From NCBI GenBank assembly GCA_013416795.1, contig RQSC01000027.1, forward strand, positions 247,204-311,203: a stretch of DNA of 64,000 nucleotides, written 5' to 3'. The position numbers were made by a program, and so were the translations under genes. Positions 37,201 through 50,000 of the stretch are shown piece by piece. Within the stretch, counting starts at the first letter, position 1. The number at the start of each line of letters is the position of its first letter. The notes under the pieces were generated by a model. It did no database searches. It was not told the DNA's origin and worked only from the letters and a program-made list of their open reading frames with translations. The stretch comes from Prasinococcaceae sp. CCMP 1430. Its lineage: Eukaryota > Prasinodermophyta > Palmophyllophyceae > Prasinococcales > Prasinococcaceae.

Positions 37201-39772
37201 ATGCCTGGCGCACGCTATCTGGAGACCACGGCACTCGCCAGTCCGGGCTCGAGCAGTGACACTCAAGGCACGCTCTCACGCTCGCTCTCCATGACGTCCT
37301 TGTGTGATAGCGAGGCCTCTCCGCGCTCACTTCGGCGTGGCACCCTGTCCCCCCTGTCCCACGGGCCCATGGGTGGCGATGGCGGCAGCATGCGCCGTCG
37401 CTACAGCATGCGCATCAACAGCGTGCGCATGTCCGCGGCGGGGCGCACTCCGGTGGACCGCGTATTCACCGCCGACGCGATCATGAACCTGGTGCACCTG
37501 ATTCAGCGCGAGCGCGGAGTGACCTGCGCGCTGCTTGGCGGCTCTCGGGCCGAGTCGTTCGCGCCGGTCGTGCGGGCCGCGAGGCGGGACGTTGACAAGG
37601 TGATGGAAGAGCAGTGCTGGCCCGCCGCGCGGTGTGCGTGCCTGGCGAAAGCGCGTGCCTCTGCAGACCACCCGCTGGCGGACGCGCTGGCCGGGCGCAG
37701 AACCAGCAGGTCGGATGCGGCGCGGGTCGACGCGTTTTGCCGGGCGTTTGAGGATTACAACTCGTTGATGAGGCAGGAGATCGACCATGCGTTCGCCCAG
37801 GTCAAGGTGGACGGCTACGAGTGGGAGCTGGGCAAAATGTACGCGACGTACGAGGCCTTCGCGCGGCTCAAGGTGCGTGCCGCCGCGAGCAAACGCTCCG
37901 CCGAGCGCGTGCGCGCCAGGGCTTCTCCTGCTCTTCCGCGGCCTTCTCTCTGACGCGCGCACATCCTCCTGCCCGCGTGCTTGCCGGTCGCGCGTACTCG
38001 CGTAGGAGGCAACGGGCAAGGAGCGCGCGTTCGTCTGCGGCATAACCTCTCTGCCCACCAAGAAGTCGGTTGAGCTCGTGTCGCAGCGCACCAGGGCCGA
38101 CCTCATCGTGGCCCTCAACGAGCAGCAGCTGCACCGCACGTTCGTGAAGAAGCACGCGCCTCGCACGGTCATGCAGATCATCGAAACTGGGCTTACCTAC
38201 GAAAGCACGGAGCTGCGCAACATCCACAGGACGCTCGAGGAGACGTTCGACTACATCTCGCTGTGGGGAGTGAACAGCTACTCGCTCTGGCTGAAGTATA
38301 GCGTCCACATCGACCGCACGCGCCAGCTGCAGGTGCTCTTGGACCAGCTGATGCGCAACGCCATGACCAAGGAGGAGGAGGACGAGAACGTGAATGAGGA
38401 TCTCATCGCTCGCACGATGGCGCTCGTGCACGCGCCACCGGCCGTCAAGCCCGGCGAGGCGTGGGAGGGGCAACGGGACGCCATCATGCGCGAGCTTGTC
38501 GATGCAGACGCGGATGCGCTCAAGCGCGCACTGCTGAGGGTGGTCGACCTCGCAGGCACAGAGGAGGACGCGTCCCTCCGCTCATTTGACTCACCCCGTT
38601 CGCCACGTGGGGTGGGACCGGAGCCGTTCCGAGCGGCGAGGCCGATGTGGCCGAACTGGCTGTCGTGCCTCTGCGGTGGGAATGGGGCCACCGCGCCGTC
38701 TTCGCGCCCGCGCGTGGTCCCGGGCCGTTTGCCGCCTCAGGCCGCGGGCAAGTTCGAGAACGCGTCTTTCGTGCAGAAGTTCGGCATTGGCCTCTACGAA
38801 CTTCAGTTCCAGCACAAGATTGGCTCCGGGGCAGCGGGCACCACCTACGCCGCGGACTTTAAAGGCAAGCGGGTCGCCGTCAAGGTCGCCGGGAGCAGTG
38901 AGGTCAGCCTGGATGGATGGGAGGCTGAGGTGGTCGTGCTGGGCTATCTGAATCACGTCAACGTCGTGAGCTTCCTGGGGGCGGTGATGGAACCTCCCAC
39001 CCACTGCCTGGTCATGGAGTTCTGCGAGGGAGGGGACTTGAGCGCGGCGCTCACGCGCAGCACGCCCAAGGGCTTCTTCATGCGCATGGCACGAGGAATC
39101 GCCAGCGGCATGGAATACCTGCACTCGAAGAGCATCCTGCACAGAGACCTCAAGTCCTCCAACGTGCTGCTGTCTGCAGACCTGGAAGCCAAGGTCACCG
39201 ACCTCGGGCTCTCCGTGGCGCTCCGCACCGAGGACGACGAGACCATCGCGCGCGCCCACGTGCTCACTTCGGAGATCGGCACGTACCGGTGGATGGCGCC
39301 CGAGGTTTTGCGGCACGAGTGGTACGTCACGTCGGCGGACGTGTTCTCCTACTCGATGGTGCTCTTTGAGATCCTCACACATCAGCTTCCGCACGCGGAT
39401 CGGACGCCGCTCAAGGCTGCTCTGTCCAACGCCACCGGCGACGGCGAGCGGCCGCGGCTGCCGGAAGGCGTGCCGCCGGCGGTGCGAGCGCTCGTTGAGG
39501 CATGCTGGGACAGCATGCCGCACCGTCGCCCGGCGTTCGCCGACATAGTCCGGCGGTTGGACGCAATCGAGGCCGAACTGACTCCCGAGGAGCGCGCATG
39601 GCTCGACGCGCCTGAGGGCCATCCTGTGTACACCAAGGCGGAGATCGAGGCGGCCAGCACCAAGAAGAACTCCAGGACGGCGGAGCTCGAGACCGCCGAC
39701 AGCAAGAGGTCGTCGAAGAAGTCGTCCGCAAGGTCGTCCGATCACGGGACGCGCTCGACGACGCCCAGATGA
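37201..39772 (+). CDS. NIT-domain protein with C-terminal TKL-type protein kinase
   Basis: Exon 1 is 37201-37872 and exon 2 is 38006-39772 (GTGCGT donor, CGTAG acceptor, phase 0), giving 812 aa. The N-terminus is Ser/Arg-rich. Residues about 95-330 resemble the NIT domain of bacterial nitrate/nitrite sensors (IMNLVHLIQRERGVTCALLG, then RAARRDVDKVM, and after the junction LTYESTELRNIHRTLEETFD). There is no transmembrane segment, so the sensor would be cytosolic. Residues about 494-790 form a kinase of the tyrosine-kinase-like group: GSGAAGTTYAADF glycine loop, AVKV lysine, HRDLKSSNVLL catalytic loop, GTYRWMAPEV and SADVFSYSMVLFEIL. The magnesium motif is DLG rather than DFG. The tail is Ser/Lys-rich. 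A direct nitrogen-oxide or small-ligand sensor kinase is inferred. Confidence 0.85.
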
Positions 39773-40171
39773 ATTGAAGGTGCCAGCGAATGCACAGTCC
39801 ACCGCATTGCGATTTATTTTGCTGCATAATTTTGGAAAGGAAAAAACTTGAAAAGAAATGCAATTTGATGTACATGTACAGTATGTAGTATGTTCCCACA
39901 CGAGGGTACACAAAAATTCAAACAGGCGCCATTCTTGCGCGAAGGCGCGCGGGCGGGCGCGCACGTGCCACATCGCGCGTGTGTCACACCGTGGAGGCGC
40001 CGGCCCGGCGCACGCGGGCTTTCGCCCCGCCGGCGTGTCCATCGTGCGCGCATCGTCCACACTCTACGCACACATCCCGCCTGGCACCCTGTCTGGCACC
40101 TGTATCCTGGCCTGCGCCTGCTTCAATCTGCAGGGCTGTTGGCGTGCTGCATCCGTCTTGCGCACGGCACT
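39773..40171. promoter_or_regulatory. Intergenic region between NIT-kinase and GAR-like coiled-coil genes
   Basis: The 3' end of the kinase gene is AT-rich (39800-39900) and contains TGTACATGTACA at 39869-39880, a perfect 12 bp palindrome. The rest is presumably the next promoter. Confidence 0.45.
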
Positions 40172-43100
40172 ATGGCAGCCGACGCAGGCGGCAGCAACGC
40201 GGGCGCTGGTGGAGGTGCGCCCATGGGACCGACTGGTGTCTCCGTGACGCTGTACGCCCGCCGTGCATTGATGATGGGTGGAATGTCAGACAACGAGCAG
40301 GCACAGCCTTGGCGGCACGCGCGCGCATCTGGCGCAGCCCTCAACGAGGACGTAGTAGACATTGCAGGTTCCGAGGCGAGGCCGATGGCAACACGCGTGG
40401 CTGCCCCGCTGGGGCGTCACGCGGCTCGGCTCCAGCAGCTGCGGCTGCGCTCGGCATCTGGCCGCGGGGCGGCGAAGACCTTTGCGTCGTCTGAAGTCAT
40501 CGGCTGCTCTCCTGTCGTGGCTGGACCGCACGGAGCGGGCATCGCCGGGGCCGTCGCAGCGCAACAGAGCCTCGCGGCGATGTCGCGCTTCAAGCATCAC
40601 CCATCGGCAGTCGCAGGGCCTTTACTGACCACCTTAACTGCGGTGGCTGCGGCTGATGAATTTGACCCCTCTCCTACCAAGGGCGATCGAAGCGCGCCAG
40701 GCGCAACATCGACCTCCGATGATGAGTGCACAGGGTGCGAGGGGCTTGCAGACGACGAGTGCTACGTCACTCTCAAGGACAGGATTCGCGCCCTGCTTCC
40801 CTGTGCAGACCTGGTAGTTGCGCAGCAAGCCTCGCTGATGAGGATGGGGGAGTCGATCGTACAGAAAGACCAGCAGGCCAAGCGAGACGGGCAGGCACTG
40901 GCGTCGACCATCATGAATATGGCGCGGGAGCTCCGCGACACCCAGGCGGAGCTCGCTGACAAGGAGCGGAATCTCACGGAGGCGATGAAGGTATCGCTCG
41001 AGAGAGAGGAGCGATTGGATGAAGCAGAGGCGGAGCTTGAGAACCTGACCGCCACGTGGGAAGAGGCCGCGATCGAGGCTGAGGCTGCCAACGACGACCT
41101 CAAAAGCACCGTCGATAGACTAAGATCGGAGGCGGCGGCGCGAGCCGAGGCGCAGCGACGCTCTGCACAGGCTCTGGTGGCCGAGACCGGTCGTGCAGAG
41201 AAGGCAGAGGCTGACGCTGCCGGGCTAGAGGCACGTCTCAGCAGTGCGCTCCGCGAAATCGACGAGCTCGAGCGTGACGTGGACACCCTGAAGCACGCGT
41301 CGAGTCAAGTCAAAGAGATGCTCGACGCAGACGAAGGCGGGGCGCGAACGGCCATCCTCGGTGGCGCGTCGGAGTGCGCCTCACCAGACGGCCACGGAGG
41401 TCCCCACGAGACGCTCGCATCTCCGTTGCGTCTGGCAGAAGCTGCGATGATAGGTAGCAGGTTGCATGCCGAGGAGGTCGATTCCACGACGGACGAAGAT
41501 AGCGCGAGCGCCAAGGCGGCGCGCTGCCGCGATGCCTTCATGGACTGTGTGGACCACTGGGGTACCGTCGTGTTTGAGCTCGAGCAGGCTGCACGTGGAA
41601 TCGCTAGAGAGCTCACAGCGATGACAGGAGAGCGCGACGGCGCGTGCGACACGATACGCGTACTCGAATCACGTGTGCGCCGACTCGAGCGAGACGTGGA
41701 GGCAGGCGCTGGTGAGCTCGCCGCATCTGCAAGGCTTTGCGACGCGGCGAATCAACGCGCGGCGGAGGCAGAGGCTCGCGCGACGACGCTCGAAGCGGAG
41801 TCGAGCAGGGCAGTGGCGTTTGCCCAGGCACAGGCCGAGGCATTTCGTGAGCGGTGCGAGCGTGCCGAGGGTGTCAGTGCCAAGGCATCAGAGCGCGTTG
41901 AGGCCACCGGTCAGGCCCTGGCGCTGCTGATTGACTGTGTCCGCGAGCTCCCGGCCGCGGGGCGGAGCGCGGAGATAGAGGAGGCACTTGCGCGCGCGAG
42001 GGCCGACGCAGACCATGCAGATGACGTGCTGGCTGATCTGTGCACTTCCGCCCGCGGCGAGGTCATGCGCGTCGCTGCAGAGCTCGCCGAATCGCGCCAG
42101 CTGAGCAGGGAGGCAGACGAGTCCTGGCGCCAGGTGGTCGGCGCCCTCGAGAGGCGAATTGACGAGCTCAGCAAGGAGCTTCGCGAGGCACTCACTCGGA
42201 ACGCAGCGGCCGCGGCCGAGTGCGACGCTGCCACCAAGGACGTCGAGCGAGCGTGCACATCGATGGAAGCCATCGAAACCAAAAACGCGAACATCATCAC
42301 AGCCTACGCTGAGGCTGAGGCGGACGCTCGGACGCGCGAGAGCGAACAGGTCTCTGCCCTCGAGGCACGCGTGCGTGTACTGCAAGACCAGGCCGACGTC
42401 CAGATCGAGGAGCTTGCCACCGCCCACGAGGCCACCGCCAAGGCAGCGCACGAGGCGACACAGACTGTCGACAGGGCCCTGTCCGAGGCACGTGCGGTTG
42501 CCGAGGCAGCAGCTGCCAAGATCACAAAACTGCGCAAGAAGCGCGACGACGCCGTTGGGCGCGCCAACCAGGCCACCGAGCGAGGGGTCGAGCTGCAGCG
42601 GCAGGTGAAGGCACTCGAGGACGCAGTCGCGAGCGCTGTGCGCGACAGGGACGTGGCGACGACGCAGTGTGCCGCGGCTGAGGCACGTGCAGAGCAGGCT
42701 CGCACTGAACTTAGGGACGAACACGACGAGGTGCGCGAGGCGCTGGCGGCGGCTGTTGAGACGGTGGCAGCAACCGAGCAGCACAACGAACGCCTTAGCG
42801 AGCGACTTGAGGCGATCCACGCGGAACGAGATCGTGCTTTGAGTGACCTCAGAGAGGCTAGGACAGAGGTGCGCGAGACGAAGGAGGCATTGGCCCTCGC
42901 TGAGAGCGGGAGACTCGCTGCCGACAGCGAGCCTGGTGCAGAATCGCTCGGGGCGCTCATGGAGGCGGAGATGCGCGTGCGTGTCGAGATGGAGCAAGAG
43001 AGCGCCGAGGCGGAAGCAAAGCTCAGACACGACTTTGAGAACACTCTCGCCAAGCGCGCCAAGGCCAACGAGGACCTGCAAGCCGCGCTGTCTGCGCTCG

Positions 43101-43918
43101 CGCTAGAGATGAAAGAGGCCCAGGACAAGGCGCACGCCTGCTGCGCCGATGCAAACGCCAAAGCGGCCTCGCTGCAGACACTGCAAGCGGCTGCGCGCCA
43201 CGCCGTGTCAATGGCGCGCTCCGTCACGCCCGAAGCCGGCCGTCTGGATGATACCGCCCGCGAGGACGAGCAGCTCGAGGTCGCCCTCGTCGATACGGTG
43301 GAAGAGGCCGTGCAGATGCTTCGCACGTGGCAAGGTGCGCTCGACGGAGACCTGAGTCTTCAGGGTCTGGGTCTCAAGCCACATCTTAGGACAGCCAACC
43401 CAAATGATCGCAATGAGGGCTCCGCGCTCTCGCTCGCTCGTGTCGCTGAGCCCGAGAGACATAGCATGCCCCTCGAGACCGTGGGCGGTCAGTCGCTGCC
43501 CGAGCTCTTCAACTCCGTCGATGGATCTACGTCTGCGAGCCCGCCCTCGTCCTCCAGTCCGGCAGACGCGTCGTTGTCGTCAGATGCTGCAGCCCCGCAT
43601 TCTGGCAGCTCACCCGGCGGGGACTCCATCGACGCGCACCTGGCTAGGCTGCGTGCCTCGTACGCGTCCTCGGAGGGCAAAGGTGCCGACGATATCGTGC
43701 GCGTCCTCGCCTCTATCACCAAGGTCAGCGGCGACTATCTGTTTTCAATCGGCTCCAAAAGGTGCACACTCGCGGTCATCGACGGCCACCTGAGCATCCG
43801 AGAGGGCGGATCAGGCGTAGGCTATCTGAATTTTGAGTCATGGCTGCGCAGCCAGGCGCCAAATGAGGCAGCAAAGCTCGACCCCCTGCGTGAGCTCAAC
43901 GATGCGCGCCGGGTGTGA
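40172..43918 (+). CDS. Long coiled-coil protein with C-terminal GAR-like domain
   Basis: A single exon encodes 1,248 aa. Residues 1-190 are low-complexity. Residues about 190-1080 are nearly continuous coiled coil with Glu, Arg and Ala heptads (for example ARELRDTQAELADKERNLTE). A Ser-rich linker (about 1100-1160) precedes a compact C-terminal domain at about 1183-1235: GDYLFSIGSKRCTLAVIDG, then LSIREGGSGVGYLNFESWL. This fits the GAR (Gas2-related) domain pattern of Y-x-F-G, a hydrophobic strand, V-R-V-G-G-G-W and L-x-x-F-L, a microtubule-binding module. There is no calponin-homology domain. A role linking microtubules to another structure is inferred. The start at 40172 is the ATG closest to recognisable protein; the frame is open from 39890. 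Confidence 0.65.
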   Translation: MAADAGGSNAGAGGGAPMGPTGVSVTLYARRALMMGGMSDNEQAQPWRHARASGAALNEDVVDIAGSEARPMATRVAAPLGRHAARLQQLRLRSASGRGAAKTFASSEVIGCSPVVAGPHGAGIAGAVAAQQSLAAMSRFKHHPSAVAGPLLTTLTAVAAADEFDPSPTKGDRSAPGATSTSDDECTGCEGLADDECYVTLKDRIRALLPCADLVVAQQASLMRMGESIVQKDQQAKRDGQALASTIMNMARELRDTQAELADKERNLTEAMKVSLEREERLDEAEAELENLTATWEEAAIEAEAANDDLKSTVDRLRSEAAARAEAQRRSAQALVAETGRAEKAEADAAGLEARLSSALREIDELERDVDTLKHASSQVKEMLDADEGGARTAILGGASECASPDGHGGPHETLASPLRLAEAAMIGSRLHAEEVDSTTDEDSASAKAARCRDAFMDCVDHWGTVVFELEQAARGIARELTAMTGERDGACDTIRVLESRVRRLERDVEAGAGELAASARLCDAANQRAAEAEARATTLEAESSRAVAFAQAQAEAFRERCERAEGVSAKASERVEATGQALALLIDCVRELPAAGRSAEIEEALARARADADHADDVLADLCTSARGEVMRVAAELAESRQLSREADESWRQVVGALERRIDELSKELREALTRNAAAAAECDAATKDVERACTSMEAIETKNANIITAYAEAEADARTRESEQVSALEARVRVLQDQADVQIEELATAHEATAKAAHEATQTVDRALSEARAVAEAAAAKITKLRKKRDDAVGRANQATERGVELQRQVKALEDAVASAVRDRDVATTQCAAAEARAEQARTELRDEHDEVREALAAAVETVAATEQHNERLSERLEAIHAERDRALSDLREARTEVRETKEALALAESGRLAADSEPGAESLGALMEAEMRVRVEMEQESAEAEAKLRHDFENTLAKRAKANEDLQAALSALALEMKEAQDKAHACCADANAKAASLQTLQAAARHAVSMARSVTPEAGRLDDTAREDEQLEVALVDTVEEAVQMLRTWQGALDGDLSLQGLGLKPHLRTANPNDRNEGSALSLARVAEPERHSMPLETVGGQSLPELFNSVDGSTSASPPSSSSPADASLSSDAAAPHSGSSPGGDSIDAHLARLRASYASSEGKGADDIVRVLASITKVSGDYLFSIGSKRCTLAVIDGHLSIREGGSGVGYLNFESWLRSQAPNEAAKLDPLRELNDARRV

Positions 43919-44018
43919 ATGCACGCCACCCCACCACCAACGTTCATGGCATTGACATGGGCTGTCGGGAATGCCGACGCGTGCTTTGCGATTACAGAAA
44001 GTAAGAGAGTACTGTCAG

Positions 44019-47000
44019 TCAGTTCCCAAGGGTTGGGACGATTTTTTTCGAGTGCCTTTTGGTTCTATTCGGCGAGCCGAGCAAATTGCGAAAGAGACGC
44101 GCGCCGCGGCTCTCCCTCTTCGGGCTCGACTGCGTGCTCTTGTTGTCGGGCTCTGGCGGGGTTGAGTGCACGAAGGGCGGGCTGGGGCGCGTACTCGACT
44201 CGCTAGTGCCGATGAATGTCTCGTACAGCTTGCGGCCCGTGACTGCCGCGCCGGCCTTGAGTATGGACCACACGATATCCCTGCGCACAGTGCCAAGCAG
44301 GTCCCTCCAGTCACCCTGCGCAACGCATAGGGGAGGGGTGGCACGGTTAGCACCACGGGGCTACGTGGACGACCATCGTCTGCCACGGCAAGGGCGATGC
44401 GGGCGCGCATGCTCGCAGCGCGAGAGGCAGGCATCCTTGCGCACCTCGTACGAGTGGAAGACCCTCGGCGGGAGCTGAAAGTGCGCTGAGGAGAAGCTGA
44501 AAGGCGAGCCCGCATATGCGATCACGACCTTCACCTCATTCATGCGGATGTAGTCCGCCGTGACGCGCGTGGCAATGCTGTCAGCTGCACGCGGCGTCGG
44601 CGTGGGGGTGCTCTTGAGCCGCCGCGCCGCGGGTGGCGGCCCAGGGTCGGCCACTGCATTGAGGCTATCGACGCCCATCCTGGCAAGGACGCTGGCATCA
44701 ACTGACATGGACCGCGTGTGCTTCAGCTTGCGCTTGGCCACCCCTTTTGGTAGCCGCGATGGGCCGACATCCGATGACGGGTCGAAAAGCGAGCTCGCGT
44801 CGTCGCTGCCTGCCGAAAATGTCGATGGGATCTTGTCCGAGTCTTGTCGCCTGTGCCGCGCCGCCGAGCCTCCCCCCTTGAGGGGCGAAAACGCAAGGCC
44901 AAGCACCGTCTCCGACCGCTGACGGCGGTGGTTGAACTTCGAGTTGGAGCCGGGCGCAGGCGGCAGGGGCGCGCCACCGCCGCGCGGATGCGGGGATGCA
45001 GGTGCCACCGAGCGCTCGCCGGATGCCCCCGTGCGGCTGGCGGTTTCAGCCCAAAGCGGCCCGAGAAAGCGTTCTGCCCTGAACATCAGACTCTCGGTCA
45101 CATTGATGGACAGCGGGAAGACCTGTGTCTCCAGGTGCGTCAAGAAGGTTTTGCCAGGAACTGATCTGCCCTGCTCAGCACGCACGCGCAGCATGACGTC
45201 ACCCTTGCCCCAACCCGCATCCTCGTGCACCCCAAGCACGCGCCACATGCCCTGACTCGGACTGCCTGAATCGGTCGAGCAACCGCTGCTCATTCGACCG
45301 GTCGACCGTCTACTGCTTCCCCCAGACTCGGCGCCGCTGCCGACGGCGTCCACCCAAACCTTCGACACAGTTGCAATGACCTCAGCGCTCCTGTCCTCGT
45401 GGCGTGCCATCGACAGCGTCGCGCCCCGCAGCTCAACTGTGGAGAAAGGCGCAGCGCTGCTCGACGGACCACTGTCGAGGATGTCGAAGCGCGCGTCGCC
45501 GAGCGACGCTTCGACATAAACAGCCGCCGGGCGCGCGCCCTGATTGTCGTTGCCTCGGCGAGCAATCCTCTCGCGTCTGGCTGAAGCAGCCATATCGAGT
45601 ACGGTGCAAAACTCACGGCCGTGCTCGCTGACCTTGTGCCGCAAAGACTCCCCAAGCGGCAACACCAGGGCGTCTGCTTTGGACGATACCATCCAGAAAG
45701 GATCTGCATATGCGATGGCGTCGGCGGGGCCTTGTCCGTGCGTGGCGAGCAGCAAATGTCGCGCGTTGGCCATGTCGGTCAGGAGGCGCGCATCTGCCAC
45801 CAGCGCACAGGCGACGGTCCTAATCTCGAGGCCACTCCCACGCACGAGAGACGCTGCTCGCAAGGCCTCGTGCACAGCGGGCGCGGACACCGGCGAGCGG
45901 CGGAAAATAACGTCCATGCGACTTCCGAGGGTCAGAGCGGCGCCGACAAGCACAGAGAACTGGTGTCCGTCGACAGCGACAGCCAAAGACGGCGAGTTCA
46001 CGACGACTTCGGTCTGCTCAGCCACAGCGGCCTCGGGCGGCGTGAACTTGCGCACGCTCAGCCCCACGCGACAGCCCTCACCGCTGATGTTGCGCATCGA
46101 GGCAGTGCTAGCGGCGGACTCGCCATTCTCTGGCGCCCACGAAAAGGTCGCGCCGGGATTGACGTCGTTGCGCGCCACCCAGGTCCTCACATTCTGCAGA
46201 TTTAGCGAGTACGACGTCAAAGTGCCGCCTTGGTCGAGCATCCCATGGCGACCAAGCAAGCGCGCCTTGCGCGATTCGAGGAGCAAGTGGCCCTCGCTGG
46301 CCGAACCAGACTGCACGCACAGTTGCGCCTTGGAGACATCAACGACGAGAAAGATCGGATCGGCGCTTTCGGGGATCGCCTGGTCATGGGCGGGGCTCGT
46401 GAACTCATCCTCGTTCGTCTCCAGATGCTTGCCTTCGGCTCTGAGCTCGGATGTCAATACACCGCGGTTCAACAAGGCGAGCAGGTCATCTCCCTTCGAT
46501 TCGAAGGACTTGCCGAGGGTGCGAGCGCGACGCGCCACCTGCGGGGCTTGCCCCGGAGATGACCCCGCACCGCTGCTCTGCCGACTGGACAGGCCATGTG
46601 ACGGGCCGTGGCTCAAGATGGATGCCGCCAGCGCGGCAGCCGCACGCCCCGTCCGCGAGGCGTACGGGTGCCGCAGGCCAGCGACCGTCCCGAGCCAGCA
46701 TGCCATCACGGACGCACGCGTTTGGTCGGTCCACATCATGTGGAGACCGACAATGGCAATGCGCAAGCACGTGGACGGCTCACTGTCGCGAACGGCCTGC
46801 CCAAGCCTCGGGGGGGTGCCCTGGCGCACCAGCATGGCTTGCAGGGCCTCGCGGTCGTCCGGCTCGAGATCTTTCATGCTCAGGTTTCCGTGTAACCGTT
46901 GGCGGACAGAGAGGCTCGAGGCGGACGCGACAAACGTGTCCCTGTTGTCCTGCGTCCATGCGGCCTCGTCGCAAGCGAACCCCTGCCCAGAGCTGCACAC

Positions 47001-50000
47001 ATCGTCAAGGTCCAGATGGACACGGACGGACAGCAGATCAACTTTGAGCTCATCGAGTGTGTTGGCAACGAATCGCATCATCACAGACAGGCTCTTGGCA
47101 CGGCCGTGGAGCGAGTACAGCTCGATGTCCTGGTCCTCACTCGGTAGCCCGGCGACGTCGAACGTCGTCGCCAGTGGTTCGACCTCGAGTTTGAAGGTAC
47201 TCTCCTCCAGAATTGAGCCGAGGGAGCGACCGCGATGTCCTCGCCTCCCCGACGATGGAGCTCGTCCGCACGTGGGTGTCTGGGGCGAGGGCGTCGCGAC
47301 AGCAGGCTTGCTCGAGCGCAGAGGCGAGACCTGCACCACCGACACTGGCGGACGAACGATCGCAAGCACGAAGGCCTTGAAACGCATCATGGACTCGGGA
47401 GCGAGGGACAGGTGCGCGCCCCTTCCAGCAGCATCTTCGCTTCCCGGATCGCCCCGCACCCGCATCAGCACCGTTGCTTTCACTGCTGTCGCTCGGAACG
47501 CCCGCATGCGCCGCTGAAGATTCGTGATAGCAGAGCACCTGCTCGGCGGCGTCCAGCGCGGCGTCAGAGACTCCTGGTTGACGGTGTCTGGGGTGAAGGC
47601 GTGCAGGAAGTGTTGACTTGGGTCATGATCGAAGCCGCACTGCCAATCCATGCCCATGGAAAACTCAGCTTCAGGGGCGCGCAGCAACTCCACTGCCTCA
47701 AGATCCTCTACGTGGCTGATGCGCACATTCTTGCTACGAACGACGAGCGAGGAAGGTGGTGCCACCTGGATGGCGGCGCCCGATGCCACCGATACGAGCC
47801 GCTGCGACCGCTCCCCCTCCCCGAGCGCACCGCACCCGCCGAGGATGGTCAGCGATGCATTGCTCACCCAGATGTCAATCTGCCCGTGCACGAGGAGGCG
47901 AAGGTCGTCCCACCAGGAGAACGCTGCCTGAGACGGCGGTGATATGAGGGCCGGGGGAGATGGCACGGGAGGCACGCTAATGGTGAGTTTGGGGCGCTGG
48001 GCGCTGTCTGCCTTGAAGGGTGAGGGCGTGGGCCCTACGTACGCTAGGTCTCCACTCGCGGCGTCGCCATCTCTGCCTCCCTCCGAGCTGTGGAAGGACA
48101 TGGCTTGGATGACGTCGCTGAGGTCGGCCTCATACCCAGGCCCGCACACAGCCCTACCGTCCTCGACAGAGACTCCCACATCGACGTAGAACTTCGTCGG
48201 TGGCGAGTGCGGTTCAAGGGCTGATTCGACCCAGTCCAACGTGTGGCCTAGGCTGACGCGACGTTGCTCAGCCTTCGCGCACGCGTTCTTGCACTCACTT
48301 GCAAGCAGGTTGCCGCGTACCTCGGCGACGCCGGCAATGACTCCGTACGTGTGTCCAGAGGTGAGCTGCGCGAGCGGCGATGTGTGTTGCCGAAAATGCA
48401 GGGACGCGGCACCGGAAGTCATGCTGAAAGCAAATCCCCGAGCGCGGCTCTCGTCAAGCTCCACCTCGCGCGCCGCAGGGTCTACAGATCGGGCCACGGC
48501 AATTGCCACCGCGGGTCCTGAGAGGCGTGACACGCGCAGCTTCATGTCAACGCATGTCGCCGCAACCATGCCATGCGGCGGTGGGAGCGCGTAGCCTTGC
48601 GCGCTGGCCAAATGCGGGGGATAGCGAGCGTTCGCTGCCATTGAAGCCGTTTCCCACGCCCGCTTGAAACTCGCGAAGAGCGTGTCGTCCAAGCGCGCTC
48701 GGGCACCGACCAGCTCTGCGTCACCACCATCGAGCTGCTCTCGCGCGGCCTGCTCGAAGAGCGCCTCGCGAGCGACGCGCTCGGGAAGCGTGGCAGCCAT
48801 CGCAGCGGCGCGAATAGCCATCCATCGCTCCAAAGGCGAGTCTTGCAAAGACGTTGTCAGACGCGCGATGTTGAATTGCAACACGGGCCTGATACTGCCC
48901 TGGATTTTGGTGGGAGATCGCAGGCCATTGGCAGCATCAAACGCAGCCTTCACTGCGTCGGCAGTACTCGTGATCATGTCCATCGTCTCGTCCACCGCAT
49001 TGTACGTGGCGCGGAGTCCTGTCGTAAGCGGCGCATCCAAGGCCAGCATGCTTGACTCGAGCAGCCATCGAGCCGCCGGCGCCAGCACCCTCCGAGCAGT
49101 CTCGGCGACAAAAGGAATGCTCGGTGGACGGAAGGGGGCGTCATCCAGACCTGGGCACGTGACGCCGGATGCTGCATCCTCCGCTAGTAAGTATGACGGC
49201 GGGCGGACAGTCAAGTCCGCGGCCGTCAGCATTCTGTGTCCATCGACCTCCACAGCCAGGCGCTTCAACATTACCACCGTCGACGTGCCGAAGCGCTCGA
49301 GCGCCGAAGCGCGCACCACGAACGCCTTGCCGTTCATCAGCGCAATGACAGCGCACGCATCCTTGATTTGAAAGGACAAAGAGACCACGAGGGGAATCTC
49401 AGGGGCAACACCACTCCTTGTTGTGTCCACGTCGGCGCTCGCTCTCACTGTAGCTGCCACCGCCTGCAGTGCCACGGCCACGCAGCGCACGGCCACGCAG
49501 GTCTCGACGTCGACGCACGCCTCGACGCCGGAGACGAAAATGTGCGTGCGGGGCATGCTGTCACGCTCGCAGGCCGCTGAGTTGTCCTGGGGCCAACGCG
49601 CCGCCAACGACGCTGAGTCGACAGTGAGCAAAGCCGACGAGCCCGGCACCTCACTGGTGCCCTGGTAGCCGCGCACCCATGTCTGAGAGAGCAGGACATC
49701 CGTGGACAGCGGCACGCCGCCCTCCACCAGCTCGCCACACACCTCCATCTCGCCTACAACGACAGACGTTGCGAAGTCAAGGCAGGCGCATCCATCGCTC
49801 TCACGCGGGGGGTCATCCTGGCCGCGCACCACCAAGGATGGCATCGCGGGGGCTGTCGTCAATACCTGCACCTCCACTTGCACCAACCTCACGGCAAAGT
49901 TCACCCCCCGCATCGATCCCCTCCGTTCGGAATGAACAGAGGTTGCACGCGGCGCGCTATGCCCGGTCCCTTTACGCCACTGCTGCGACATGCCTGCGAA

